This document shows, one piece after another, positions 45,158 through 57,490 of a stretch of DNA of 64,000 nucleotides; position 1 is the stretch's first letter; each line of letters begins with the position of its first letter. The position numbers and the translations under genes are program-made. Source of the stretch: Blumeriella jaapii (lineage: Eukaryota; Ascomycota; Leotiomycetes; Helotiales; Drepanopezizaceae); assembly GCA_009599575.1 (NCBI GenBank), contig VWND01000004.1, positions 612,001-676,000 on the forward strand, in the 5' to 3' direction. The notes below the pieces were generated by a model that was not told the origin of the DNA, did not search any database, and saw only the letters and a program-made list of their open reading frames with translations.

Positions 45158-46703
45158 TCATCCAGCCTGGAAGAAGCCAAAATCGCCGGCGGGCGTGTTG
45201 AGATTCTGACCAGCGCTTGTGAATTGGAGGTCACAGTATGGGACCCATCCATTCGGAGCAGGACCAGGGAGACTCGCGTACGCTTGATTGCCGTTCATCC
45301 TCGGAAACGGCAGTAGCATGTCATAAACCGGTGGCCTGTATTTGTCCGAGATATGATCATACGATGCTCCTTGAAGCCCTGGCTGCATCATGTCAAGCCG
45401 CTGGGCTATAGCCCAAGTCTGCTCAGGGGTGAACTGCGGTGGTAGCTGCGGACTAGCATAAATGATATGCGGCTGAGGCGGAAATGTTAGATCCTGCGAA
45501 GACCCATGAATGACTGATTCGTAAGATTCGATCATTCCGAGGGCCGGATGAGAAGTTGTATGCTGTTGCGGCGGCATGGAGATGCAGTCGCCATATGCTG
45601 ATGAGTAGCGGGGATGTTGACCTGATTGAGTCATTGCATCTGCGTAGTCTGGTCCTGGTGTGAACGAAGTATAATCCGTCGCATCATGATATTGGATGAA
45701 CTCTGAGGGCGGGCTCAGGTTTGAGGATGTGCGTTGGAAATCTGCACATGAGTGCTCCTCGTAAGTCATATTCGCAGCTTCGCTTGGGAATTCGGCAGGC
45801 AGCTGTGACTGTTCCGAGACACAAACGCTTAGTTTGGGCCGCGGTTGCTCAGGTGACATATCCCTTGCTGAACGTTTTCTTTTCTTCGGTTTGTTTTCAT
45901 AGGAGACGTGATCATCTGCTTTGGTGCCATGGCTCTTTCTGCGTCCGCCGGCTTTCCAACTGATTTTTACGCCTTGGCTACTAAGGTAATGTGTCAGGTG
46001 GGTAGCATCTGCCTTGTAAATGGTCATATCTGCTAGTCCAGATCCAGAAATATAGGGTTCAGAAACAACTGAGGTGATGTAGATGCATTCGTTGTGGCGC
46101 ATGTTGTACAGATTAAACTGAAGCCGATATTCGCCCTTTGGCTCGATGTAAAGTTTGGTGAAAACAAAAATCCCTTGATCTTTGCCACCGCTTTTGGCAT
46201 CGGGGTCTTTGACTCGATGCAGAGATGAGACGAGTGTGCCCGTAAGTACTCCTTCAGATACGGTGGAGGAATATTGGCCCTGATTTGACGCCGGTAACAG
46301 ACTACACGTCAAGAGAAAATAAGCACCTGCCGGATTCAAACTGTCAGGAGCTTATCATAGATGTATGCCCACCATTCTACATACTGTGAACAAAATGTTG
46401 GCCAGGATCATAATGAGGGGCGACCTTCAATTGTACAACAGATGGCTGGTATATTTCTTGACGGTCCCACAAAGTCAGTCGGTTGATCTCAACAAAACAA
46501 TGGGTGCTGGGCATACCTTTTCCCTTCTCGACTCCGACTTTAGATTGGAAAGGTCCTTGCAGTATAACGAGCTCGTATTGGCTCCTGTATCTCCACAGGT
46601 TAGAAACACTCTCAATGTTCAGTTGGTGGCTATACCTCATCAAGTCCTGGTTCTGAGAGTCTGCCCAGTAGGTAGAGTGGTTGATTGACGGCGCAAACGC
46701 CAT
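45158..46703 (-). CDS. velvet-domain regulator (VosA/VelC-like)
   Basis: Nuclear regulator of the velvet family, which links development and secondary metabolism through an NF-kappaB-like DNA-binding fold. Three exons: 46517-46703, 46385-46456 and 45158-46326 (introns 60 and 58 bases); 475 residues from ATG 46703, though an upstream start is possible. The velvet fold is read from YELVILQGPFQSKVG, SVVQLKVAP, GTLVSSLHRVKDPD, GIFVFTKLYIEPKGEYRLQF, then TIYKADATHLTHYLSSQGV. The usual KDRRPxxPPPxxxL block is diverged to KEIYQPSVVQLKV. A basic KPKKRKRS nuclear signal follows the domain, then a long Ser/Pro/Gln-rich tail. No long insertion like that of VelB. Paralog assignment is tentative. Confidence 0.88.
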
Positions 46704-49700
46704 TGCAGAGGTCGGATGGGCGATACTCTTGCCCCAAACGTGGGTAGCTGCAGTAAGATCTTTAACCACCATACAAGGCGAAAGAATGAAGATGCAAATT
46801 TGATCGTTTCGTTCCGTGTTGTAGAGTTGAATATGCAGGCAGACCTGACACGGCTTCCCACACAGCTGCGGAGCATCCAAGTACTGGAGCTCCGAGTCAA
46901 GTCCCAAGAGCGTAGCAAGAGACCACTAAATCTTTTGGTTATGGAAAGCAGAAAGGTGTACTCTGAGAAGAGCTATGATTAGAATGGCGAGTGCTGAAGA
47001 GTGGGTACAATACTATGATGCGACGTTAAGCCAGAAGTCAAAAAGTGACCTCAGTTGTCCTGAGGAACGTGCAGGAGTCTAGAAGGTATCTGCACCAGAG
47101 GTTACACAATTCGCAGAGACCGCAGAAACACAAGTGAGATCGGGGTTTGTGTTATCGAGAAGTCACGAAGCAGGGAATTTCCTTAGCAGGACAACATGTG
47201 GCAGGGAGGCGGCTCTTGAGCAGACGAGTGGAGTTGTGGCCGAGAATTCAACAAGTCTTAGAGGAGACGGCGTAGATAGTTAGTGCGAGTGATAGGAACG
47301 AGCAGGCCTTTCAAGGCATCCAAATCTTGCGGTCCGGTCCGTGGCAGCCAAAGAAAGCAGTGAGCTCCAGCTAAGGCCCTTCATATGTCGATCAGTCCGT
47401 AAACCGACCAGAAACGGTTCAACACACAACACTAGATTCTGGGCTTGAATTACGAGAGTCTCCACAGTCTTGGTGCTTGGGCTCTGCCCTGGATAAAGAA
47501 GTCAAGCAGAAGCTAGTAGGCGCGTTGTGCCTTTCTTGAGAGAAATGACAATCGAAGTGTTAATCCAGGGTCGTGGAATTCTAGGAGAGCCGTCAGCGTG
47601 AGTCTTTTGCCTCAAACAGTCAGTGGAAATGAACTGAACCTGAGAGCACCTTTGTTGTGGTTTGGATATCTTGCGTAGTCTTGAGGTCGTCAATATCGAA
47701 TCTTTCTGTTCGCGGGGAAATACTGGTCGAGATGAGCGGTTTCTTCGCGTGTAAATTTCCAGATCATGTCCTAATATCTACACGACTGGGTTCCTAGGCA
47801 GCTCATGTACCGCGCCGTCTTTTTTCTTCCTTACGCCTTGGACCGGGGTCGTTCGAAGATCGTTGGCGGGTTAGAGCCCAGGGGAGTTTCCCAGGTCAGC
47901 GAACCACAGGCAGCTTGCTCGAGAGATCGATGTAAGCTCTTCTGCTCTCTATAATTGGTCCTGGAGGCGCAGGGAAGATACAAGAAGCACAAAAAGCAGC
48001 GTGATGCGACCCAACAGCTGGCCCTGGGGTTCTTTTAAAGCCATCGTAAGTGACAGAAAATGGCGTCGTCGCTTCTCTACAACGAGCAAGCTCAATACTA
48101 GGACGATAGACCATGAATCGATGAGTATCGTGCAATCGGTAAGATATCGTGATCGATAGTTGGTAGTTTGGAAGAGAGACGTCCCGTAGACCATCACCGG
48201 GTCATACATTCTTGCTTAGAAGCAGGGTCGACCATGGCAATGTCACCGCCGCATCTGTGTCTTCATCCCACCAGCTGCGTATCACGGTCACCACATTGCA
48301 GTGCAGTGCATCGCAACCCTGCCCACCTACATACTTGACGCCAAATCGACAAGCGAGGTATCGAAAAAGAGAAAAGCAAAGAAAGCAAATGTCGAGGAAG
48401 CCAAGGGCGTGACGCAAACCATGCCGCTGTTCCCCTCCTTGGTACAACTCCTCGCTTTGGTGCAACTTCTCAAACAAGTATGTATGTATCTCGCGCTATT
48501 GAGTCTTGCAGCTTGTTTGAACTGGCTTTTGCCCGGTAGGCATCAGAAGCTACGTCTCCCGCCAGACGCTCTCGAATTCTCGTACCTATCTTATGCACCA
48601 TGACAAAGTAGAGATGAGGTAGGCTAGGTAGTACCTTTAGCTAATGTCAGGAACGTGAGGTTGCACGCCTTGTGACAACATGGCCATCATTGCCCTGTGA
48701 GCCGTGGCGGGTCGAATAATCTGCCTGGTCATGCCGTCGAGATGGAAATCCCTCCTCCCGCGGCGGTTACACGCTTGCTTTCCGTTGGCAGAGACTTTTG
48801 GCACTTTGCGATAAATGAGAGTCGAAAGGATACAACACAATACGATACTCGTACAGGAAATGGACTTGCAGGAGCCCGCTATCCAACGAAGGCCGTACGT
48901 CGTCGAGAACTACATGGGGAAACGCAAACATTCCAATTCGAGAGACATAATCTTGCATTGCATTGCGGAAGATACCTCCACGTTCCGGTGTAGTCGTTTG
49001 CAGCATCCCGTTGGTCACACGAACCATGCGGCTAGTCACTGTCACTGTCGAAGGAGCAGGGCAGTTGAGGTTTCTTTTTCATCACCATCCATATTACGAA
49101 TTCGAGAGATGCAGGTAGAGAGACTTTGTTTTGTTCTTTCTTTCGGTCTGTTTTGCAGCGTGGCTGATTTTGAAGAGGTTCGATCGATCCCTTCAAGATG
49201 AAGGGCTTTATTTTCTTTCTGCAATAACGACTCTGGATGCAATACGAAAATGAAGACTTGCTTCTTCTTACAACGAGTCCCGATGGATCCGAATGGTTCA
49301 GCGCCTGAGCGAGAAGGCTTCGGAAGATGAGTTTTGTCAACAATCTTCAATCTTCCAGGGAGTACAAGCCGTTCCAGCACGCGGGAGCCACGAGGTCTTC
49401 TCTCTCCCGCAGCATCTTAAGTTACACAAGAACCTCCAGTGCCACATAGTACAAACGATAACGCATCCCACACGGAATCAGCAGTCCAAGATACGTCAGC
49501 AGTCAGCTCCCCCAGCTCTCGATTGCCGACCGGATCAGCTGCAAGATGTCCTTCTCAGAGCCGAAGCCGTATCTCCTCATATATCCCAGTCTCAGCCACA
49601 AGCCACTCACAAGATACATCTGCAAGAGTGGTTCGATTTTTGTTTCCTTCACTATACGTTCAGACAGCCATTTGCGCCGCAAACATACGACAACAACTTC

Positions 49701-51372
49701 AGCACAGAGGATTTTCTTGGTCAATAAATTTGAGTGTAATGAGTGTAACCTTAAAGTATCAGGGTTCATCGCTCGATCGCAGCTGAAGATACAAAGCCTT
49801 TTTTCCTGGTCAATTGTAAAAAGGAGGAGGCCGGTTCTAAGTTCCCGCGCTCTAGAAGCGGTCGGTTGGGTTCCGGACAATGTCAACATGGATGAGAGGA
49901 AGTCGATTTAGCTAAGGGAACGACTTTTCGATCACATCTTCCCTTCCGATCGATTTCTACAGGTATGTTCCCGATTGGTATGAAGGGTTTCCTCATCTGC
50001 AGCACGAGCCAAAGTCTAATCACAAAACAGTAAGCATAGTCGAGCCAGTTGTTCGATCAACAGGCCGAGAAAACAACATCAGTGTAGTTAGCATTTAATC
50101 GACAATTCTGACCCTTGAACCGACGCGGCAAAAGCCAGTCCTCGACACTATCCGGCTTAGCCAGTTCCTCGAAGCCCCAGGATTCAAAGCCGTGCCTATT
50201 ATCGGACCCGACGTTCAACCTGTATTATCAGGCGCGAGAAATGCATAATCCATATGATAGCTTAAAGCGTTATAATGCACGCGGCTACTTCCACCAACAT
50301 CATTAACTGAAAGTTTGAAGTGAACTTGAGCTCGGCTCACAGAGACCTGGCCCCGGTCACCAATCATTACGCCCTGGCTATAAAATTATGAGTAAGCTCC
50401 CTGGGCACCAATAATTAAGCAAGTGTAGAGCTTGCATTGCGGGTGGCAAGCATCAAGAGAGTATTTTCTTCCGACCGTATTGATTTTCCGAGGTGATGAT
50501 GATGATGATGATGATATGATTTTCCGAGGTGCCTCTTGGGAAGTAAACAATCTTGAATTGCCACAATGTTACTGGCAGTCGCACTGACGGTGCACGATAT
50601 CACATCCGGACATACGGATAACAACTTGGAGATGCGATTGGACCGACACTAGTAGTTCTAAGGTAAATACCGCTTTCGTGTTCCGGAAGACCTTTTCAGA
50701 TTTCCAGCAATTTCCGGATTGTGCCAAGCGAGGGTTTTGTCTTTCCATGAATGCTTGGCGCCACCTGATAGCCAAAGAAAGCTGCCACTTGCCCATCTAA
50801 CAGTCATATTTATCACGCTCAATTCGATAATATGACGCCGTGTATAGCGTGGAATAGATTTGCGGTGTGCAGGAGAGGAATGTTGGCCGCAGAAAAGTCA
50901 AAGCCTTATAAATCGTGTGGGCCTGTGATGATAGCTTCCCATCAATGGAACGCATGTGAGTATTTTGATGTAAATATCGTGCCAAAATACCAAGCGGACG
51001 GATTGGAATGCCGTAAGGGCCTACAAGCTTCACGAAAGGGCTTTCTTGTGGCTCTCCAACAGGTTCTTCATGCTTACGGCCCTCAGTTTCGGGGCGGTAA
51101 CAAGTGACTGAATACAGACAAGGCCATTCGTTTGAGCAACTCAGCCTGCAAGATTCGTTGCCGAATTCGGTTCTCGTTTAGCATGAGTGCCTCCCTATGA
51201 ACTACTGTGCTTCTAGTGTACAATGATTTTCTTGACAGGACAACGGACTTGATGAATCCTCTTAGGTTTTTGTTTCAAATTTGAGAAATCACATGAGCCT
51301 AGCCACGTTTCCACGCCTCATTTGCCAACTGAAATGGTTCTATCATAGGTAAACTTCGGAGTTTGGAGCTGC

Positions 51373-51920
51373 GTGAAGTTATGGATATCAAGACTATCAA
51401 TAAGCCAAACTACCTTCTTGCTCAGGCTCACAGAACTCGTTCCGTCTTCCAATCCTATCGAGCTCACGCCTCGCCATCAACCCCTCGACACTTATCAAAT
51501 ATTCCTAGACCATAACTCTCCATATGTCGAGGTGCCTGTGAGGAACTCACCTTCCTTTGTATCCGTGAATCATCAGGAGAATGACATTGAGGAGTGAGTA
51601 ACGCACTTGCAACTTTGTTTGAGGCGCTACATACATGCTTACATCAAGCTCTACGTCCCTCCGAAGCTTCGAAATAACGCTTTACATTATTCCACGTAGT
51701 AGATCCTTACCGTTTGCAGGTTTGCAGAAAGATGATCTTTTATCAATACGATGGGACTAGGCCCTGGTCTCGAACACGCCTTCGCTTCAATATCATCCTT
51801 ATCGACAATGTCGCCGAGACTTCACATCGAAGAGAGTTTATTGCATCACTTTCAAATGAGATTCTGGAACTAACACAGCGAAAATTTAGTGTCATATGCT
51901 ACGATGTACGGAATTCTTGA
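51373..51920 (+). CDS. possible two-exon hypothetical gene, start unknown
   Basis: Two open segments, up to 51593 and 51728-51920, join in frame through a GTGAGT donor and TTTGCAG acceptor (intron 134 bases). The joined sequence includes PLDTYQIFLDHNSPYVEVPV, then NDIEEKMIFYQYDGTRPWS and LIDNVAETSHRREFIASLS, which looks protein-like. There is no ATG at the 5' end of the first segment (it opens with GTG), so an upstream exon is missing or the gene is not real. No family recognised. Confidence 0.27.
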
Positions 51921-52692
51921 AGATGCAACGCTCTTGCTTAACATGTTCCCTTGGTCCACGGCTGCCGCTATACGTGCGCATAGGCTTTTTGCCTGGTGGA
52001 TTTTGCATGCGAACTTATACATCGAGAAGTGCGTTGGTCAAAAGGGAGAGGCTCTAGTAATGCCGTGAGATACGTCTTGCATCATGGTGTCCAGAGTCCA
52101 CGGCCAAGCTGGCAGTTTCCAAAATGCACCATTAGTTTCTAAATTCGGGGACAATCAGAATCAGCAAATCCGAGCCTGAGTGAGCACTTGGAAATAATGA
52201 ATCCACAGAAATGTCCACGGCACGTTGGAATCAAATTCGACTACTGCCTGCTGTCAACCCAAAACTTTTAAGATGTCCAACTTCTTGGTCATTGACTTGT
52301 AATCAGTTTCCAGTCTGCATCTGGTAGCAAAGACAGCGTATTCGGGATATTTACAGGATTGAAAAGTCAAAAACACCCTGGAAACTGTGTAATGATTCCC
52401 CTTGCATTCATTCATACATACATACAAACTAAGCGATCTCTTATGTCGGGTAACGGAAATTGATCTCGATACAGATTACATGATCCAAAAAGAAAAAAGC
52501 CACCGCTCAAATTGGGTCCGTCCGTCCCCGTATGCTCCTGGTACCTTCCTACAGCCGCCTTCGCGCTAGTGAGTACCTCGCTTCGTTTGTACCCAACCTC
52601 GTCTGCCTCAACATTTTTGCTTGAAGTTATCACGTCCCCCTATGCGCCACATATTTGGATCTCGGACAAGCGTTGTCCCAAATGCTACATAG

Positions 52693-52914
52693 ATGGGACT
52701 AGGGGTTACCGTTACCCCAGTACCACAAAGCCAAAGAGCCAAGAAAGAAACGGAAAAGAGGATTCTCGGAGATTCCAGCGCCCTCAAGGGCGTTCCAAGA
52801 GCTCCCAAATCCGCTGTAGGGAGGAAAAGCAACAAAGCCAGTCGCTCTGCGAAAACTTCCCACACTAACACTTTCCAGGTGTATCACGACCCACGGGAGC
52901 CCTTTTTTCAATGA
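52693..52914 (+). CDS. small basic ORF, uncertain
   Basis: ATG-to-stop frame of 73 codons, lysine- and serine-rich (SAVGRKSNKASRSAKTS) and ending NTFQVYHDPREPFFQ. A GTGTAT donor inside the last codons would allow splicing. Could be an exon of a small nuclear protein or chance; no family recognised. Confidence 0.2.
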   Translation: MGLGVTVTPVPQSQRAKKETEKRILGDSSALKGVPRAPKSAVGRKSNKASRSAKTSHTNTFQVYHDPREPFFQ

Positions 52915-53144
52915 CCTACTTACAATGCATCTCACATTTCGAGGAGGAGAGCGGCGGGAAAGTAGAGAAAAAGCTATGCAGAATGGCTGGAAAGCGTTTT
53001 GTTAGAAGCTGCACGTTAAGTGCGTTAAGTGGCAGCCAGAACCGGACGCATTCAGTAAGATTGGAAAAAAGTCTTGGAATCGTCACCGTCGAGACTTGAC
53101 TTTCGCGCCTTTGTACAAATCTCATAGTCGTTGCCGAAGCAAAT

Positions 53145-54858
53145 TTACCGCTGATTCTTATTCGACACCCCCAAGATACCCTCCCACTCTTTTCTCAACT
53201 CCTCCATTTGCGCCCAGCACTTCCCACCCAGGACCTCGAACTCCTCCCGCTTCTCCCTTGTCAATGCTACAGCGTCCCGTTTCCTCCCCTTCCTCTGCTG
53301 AGCCTCACTCGCATCCTCGATCTCTCCATTCCATCCCCAGCCCGGGACTTCCGTCTTCATCACCAAATCCTCGCCCCTCGTATCCGTGGCGGATCCCCAC
53401 TTCGCTTTCCGGAGCCCGTTCCCTTCTGCCTCGTTGAGATTCTCGGCATCGGTCAGCGTGAGCCAGACGGGCGCCACAGCGGCCTTGTAAGGCTCGATGG
53501 GGTGCCAGGGACTGCCTATCCATCTCGCGAACAGGAACACGAATTTGTAGATAAAGACCAGGATGGAAGGAAGGGGCATGATTTCGGACGCGAAGATGCC
53601 GGGGTGCGTGAGGTACATCTGCGGCTTCACCAAGGTCTCGGACTCCTCTGCTGTGCCTTTTCTGGCGGTCGTCGTTTTCGAGCTGTCGAAATAGGGCGCG
53701 GCTATGCGCTGCACAGATGACAAGCCCGAGGTCAGGGTTAGAAGGTCTATCAGGCGCTTCGAGGATTCGTAAGGGGCTGGAGATTCCAAGCCTTGTATGT
53801 CGTCGAGAGAGAACTTGTCGTCGACGGCCTCTAGACTGCTCACCCATATTACCTTCCCAGAGGTCGCCGAGGACGGGGTCGCGGTTCGGGAAAGAAGTGG
53901 CATCAGCTCGTGGGCGAGTACATAGTGACCAAACACGTTGGCGCAGAAGACCTCACCCAGAGGCGGCTCGTTGCCTTTCTCCTGCTTCTCGAGCAGAGGT
54001 TGGCTTGGCTCATCTCTTACCCGGCTGGGATTCTTCACCAACGAACCGCGATGCGACAGCTTGTATTTCGGCCACGTTACAGCCTCCACGGTATCGAACA
54101 GAACCGTCTTCACTGCCAGCGGCCAGTTCAGACCCACCCAGCCGCCAATTCCAGCACTCAGTATCACGACGTCCAATCTAGGTATACGCAAGCCACTCAA
54201 TCCCCAGCCCCAAGATCTCTGTGAACCAATTGATCCGGGTTTCTGACTCAGAGCCCATGGATCCTGCTCTATACCCGGCTCATAGCTCGCCGTCCCGGGA
54301 GATCCATGTGGGAGCTTGCCGCCATCCATCCGAGTCGCGTCCGGGCTACCAATTGTGCCATTGACCAGCTGGTCCGCGAGTCTGTACACACTCCGTAGAT
54401 CGCACAGGTCCGCCTCAACGCCTAGGAAATGCACTCTCTGCACTGTCTCTTCCCATCTGTACTCGCCCCCGTGCTCTTTAGCTTGGGCCCGTTGCTTCTT
54501 CGCCCATGGCGAGTGATCGACGAGGGTTCTGAGGTGCGCGCGTAGCCTGGATATCGTGAAGCGTGTCTTCATGGGCGAGCGCGTGCAGAGTATGAGGACC
54601 AGGTGTTTCTTGGGAGTCGCCACGGGCGCCGTGAAGAACTCATCGATGAGTCGGGAGGCAATTGCGAAACCTAGACCGCTGAGGCCCCTTAGCAACGTTT
54701 CCTGGATGTGCAGCGCGGTGAAGGGAGTCTCTCGGATTGGGAGGTGGGAGGTAGGCTGCCCATCGAGCAGCAGTTCATGCGCCTGCCTACCTATTCGCGC
54801 CGGTGATCAGGGCAAAGAGCTGGCTGTCGCTCGTCTCCCAAGGTGGTAGCCCCATCAT
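53145..54858 (-). CDS. ERG27: 3-ketosteroid reductase of ergosterol synthesis
   Basis: Short-chain dehydrogenase that reduces the 3-keto group during C-4 demethylation of sterols in the endoplasmic reticulum. Two exons: 54791-54858 and 53145-54678 (intron 112 bases); 533 residues, long as in other filamentous fungi. The NAD(P)H-binding loop is rebuilt across the intron as LITGANSGLGFAIASRLI. VVILSAGIGGW corresponds to the NNAG strand, VIWVSSLEA holds the catalytic Ser, and YESSKRLIDLL the Tyr-x-x-x-Lys pair. A hydrophobic stretch (LPSILVFIYKFVFLFARWIG) would anchor it to membrane. Insertions between strands, one Ser/Pro/Trp-rich, make up the extra length. Head-to-tail with the next MFS gene, 657 bases apart. 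Confidence 0.93.
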
Positions 54859-55515
54859 GTATGTGGCCGTACTATGTCAATCGCGAGTAAGGCGTGGATT
54901 GAGGTGTAAGCTGCTGTGAAGGGGAGGCAGAGGTGTTTATAACTTGGCCCAGGTATGAACTTTCGTTGTTTCGATTTCTGCGGGGTCAGGATGTTCTCGG
55001 AGCCTAACCGCTTTCGGCAGCTTTAACAGGTGTTCTGGACCACCTTGGCCTGTATGTTAAGATTTTACTACACAGGGGAAGAAACAAAACAATCGCCGCC
55101 TATTGAGTTACAGTACAGTACAGTAGAGTACACATCTACTGTACAGTACTGTACCTCTCTTTTTGGGGGGTCTTTCAAATATCTTGTAGCACTAAGGTAA
55201 CAACAGAATCTCACTCTCGATCTCTAAGAACTAGGCAGGCATTTATCACATCCGTGAGATGAGCACAAAAATATATTATGGTAGAAGCTCCCTAGAGATA
55301 AGTGAGTTCTTGCCTTCAAGAGATCCTCAGGCCAGCTTGGGCAAGACATGCTCGTCTGAGGGTAAGTTACAAGACTTTTAAACGCCTCAGTCTAACGACG
55401 CAACCATCGCGACCTTATATATAACCACACAGTCATCCAGCGTCATCCAAATCACTAAACATTCGTAAGCCAGACGAAACCCGGTTCCCAAGCAAAGACT
55501 CATTAATACCGCCCT
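54859..55515. other. intergenic region with an 18-base inverted repeat
   Basis: Between the start of ERG27 and the stop of the MFS gene. Contains the hairpin at 55110-55152. No coding segment supported. Confidence 0.55.
55110..55152. repeat. inverted repeat of GTAC words, 18-base arms
   Basis: Left arm 55110-55127 (ACAGTACAGTACAGTAGA) pairs with 55135-55152 with one mismatch, around a 7-base loop GTACACA. It is the clearest hairpin among the dispersed GTAC elements. Confidence 0.9.
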
Positions 55516-57490
55516 CTACTTTCCGCCAGCGCCTTTCTCCAACTCGCCTTCCTTCTTCCTTTCTTCCTTCGAGGCCAACCTCACCCTCCTCTCTTCTCTC
55601 CAGCCCCCGCCATAGAACCACACCAATACCAACAGTGGACTCAGAGCCGCCGTGATACCCGCGAAGATCACGAATGTCACTCCCCTCGCCCACGTTGTCA
55701 ATAATGAGCTGCACGACAGCCACACCGGCAGCGCCAACCGAGCACCTGATCAGATTATTGACGGCGGTGGCAGAAGCCGACACGCCAGGGAAAAGGTCGA
55801 TAACCAGCGCGCTGTTGAGCGAGAACACAGCGGTCGCGCTGTAGCCAATGAAGAACTGCAGGATGAGGGGAATAGGAAGGATGTCTAGGCGGAGTGAATA
55901 GCCGTAGAGTGCCGTCGCGAGGATGAAGATACAGACGATCCACCAGATGTTCCTCATCCGGGATTCCTCGATGGGGAAGTCAACGAGATCTTTCTTGTTC
56001 AGGGGTACGTCGGCGTCGATGCCATTCTTCTCTCTGTATCGGCGTTCGATGAGCTTGTAGTCGTAGTCCATGAGGCGTCCTGTGAGGTACGAGCCGAGAA
56101 CACAGCCGATTCCATTTGGTAGGAAGATCAATCCAATCTGGAGTACGTTGAGATTGAAACGACTTGCGAATATGGCGGAGGTGCTCGACGTGACCATGCT
56201 CCAGACCGCGTAGACAACCGAGCCGAAGAACAAGGCAGCAAAAACGTCCTTCTCAAAAAGAAAGCAGAGGGGCGTAACGACACTCTTAAAAGTGACGTTC
56301 TGGCGCGGCGGTACGTCTCGGAGCTTCTGGGACGGACATGGCTCGGTAAACTTGTAGATAATGGGTCGATGGATGGACGTGAGGCGGATAGTGCCGTTTC
56401 CTGCGATGCTTCGGAGTGTTTCTGGAAGGATTAAGATGATGAGGCAGAGAGTGAGTGCGCCAAAGCCGAACAGGAACCAGAAGATGGCGTGGTACCCCAA
56501 GTAATGTGAGATCAGTCCGCCAAGCACTGGTCCGAAGGACTGTGCCATCATCCGAACTGAGACGCAAGTTAGCAGCCACCCCGGTGCAAGGGACATCTAG
56601 ACTCACGGCCCCCGAAGATACCAATAAGACCTCCTCGTTCCCGAGGAGTTGTGATGTCCCCAATCACTCCCGCTCCTAGAGAATGTTAACCCCCGAATTT
56701 GGCAAGAGAGAGTCTATGCTCTCACCAACTGAAATAGTAGCAGCACTACCGGCGGCTTGAATCCCTCTGAACACCATCAAGGCAGTGAAATTATTGGTCA
56801 AAGCAAGGCCGAGATTGGCAGCAAGATAAACGACAAAAGTCCCTATGTAATGGTCAGGTCCTGTGCTCCTGTGCATCCGACTTAACTGACCGATGAATGT
56901 AACACGTCTTCCTTTGGTATCCGACAATGGGCCCCAAAAGGATGGCGCGATACCTTGCACAATCATGTACACGGTGACTGTAAGACTGACAAGCGAGGTG
57001 GTAACTTTGTGATCCTGGTGAAGGTTAACGCAAACTCATCAACCAAACGTACGCAACTTACTAAGGCAATCTCATCCAAGGCTGGAAAGTAAATGTTACT
57101 CGAGAGTGGCGAGAACAGGGCCGCGAGAGAGACGATGTAGACAAGTTTCCTTTTCCTGGCAAGCGTGAAAATATGATATGGCGGCTGCGGAACATCATTC
57201 TGTGGATTACATGACAGTGTACCAGTAGACGACCTTCGACTGGGCCAGCCATCTTCGCGAATTAGGGAAGGTGTGGATTGATTGGGACTCGTTCTCGGAC
57301 TTCCGTCGAGTTCAACCTCTGCGACGGCTATGGTATCCTGTTTCTTCGTTTCAAATGCATGATCTTCGGTTCTTGACCGCTCAACTTGGGAGGGGACATA
57401 GGATGGGTTCAATGTCTCGGGTACTGGGTTAAGTTCCAAGCACGACAGACTCCCGGCGCTAGATGTTGCGGAAGAAGGGGTGGCAGACAT
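55516..57490 (-). CDS. MFS drug:H+ antiporter-1 type transporter, one frame break
   Basis: Membrane transporter of the DHA1 group (QDR/FLR-like), which exports drugs or small organic molecules. Exons: 57062-57490, 56891-57014, 56726-56842, 56607-56675 and 55516-56556 (introns 47-50 bases). About 115 N-terminal residues are hydrophilic; then RKLVYIVSLAALFSPLSSNI opens the membrane core. VQGIAPSFWGPLSDTKGRR is the family's loop 2-3 motif, VFRGIQAAGSAATISVG helix 4, and IGDITTPRERGG the DHA1 helix 5 signature; FGPVLGGLISHYLG follows. Near the end the frame shifts at CCCC (55682-55685, +): dropping one base joins LIIDNVGEG to VTFVIFAGITAALSPLLVL, the last helix, giving 592 residues. I start at ATG 57490; the frame continues upstream without another ATG. 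Confidence 0.88.

Larger units (their letters stand above)
46704..53144. other. 6.4-kb gene-poor stretch
   Basis: No gene can be firmly supported. Candidate frames: 50832-51107 (+, 91 codons), a possible two-exon gene at about 51373-51920 and a frame at 52693-52914. GAT repeats lie at 50494-50515, flanked on both sides by GATTTTCCGAGGTG. Base composition is visually more even or AT-rich than the genic parts. Confidence 0.45.
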
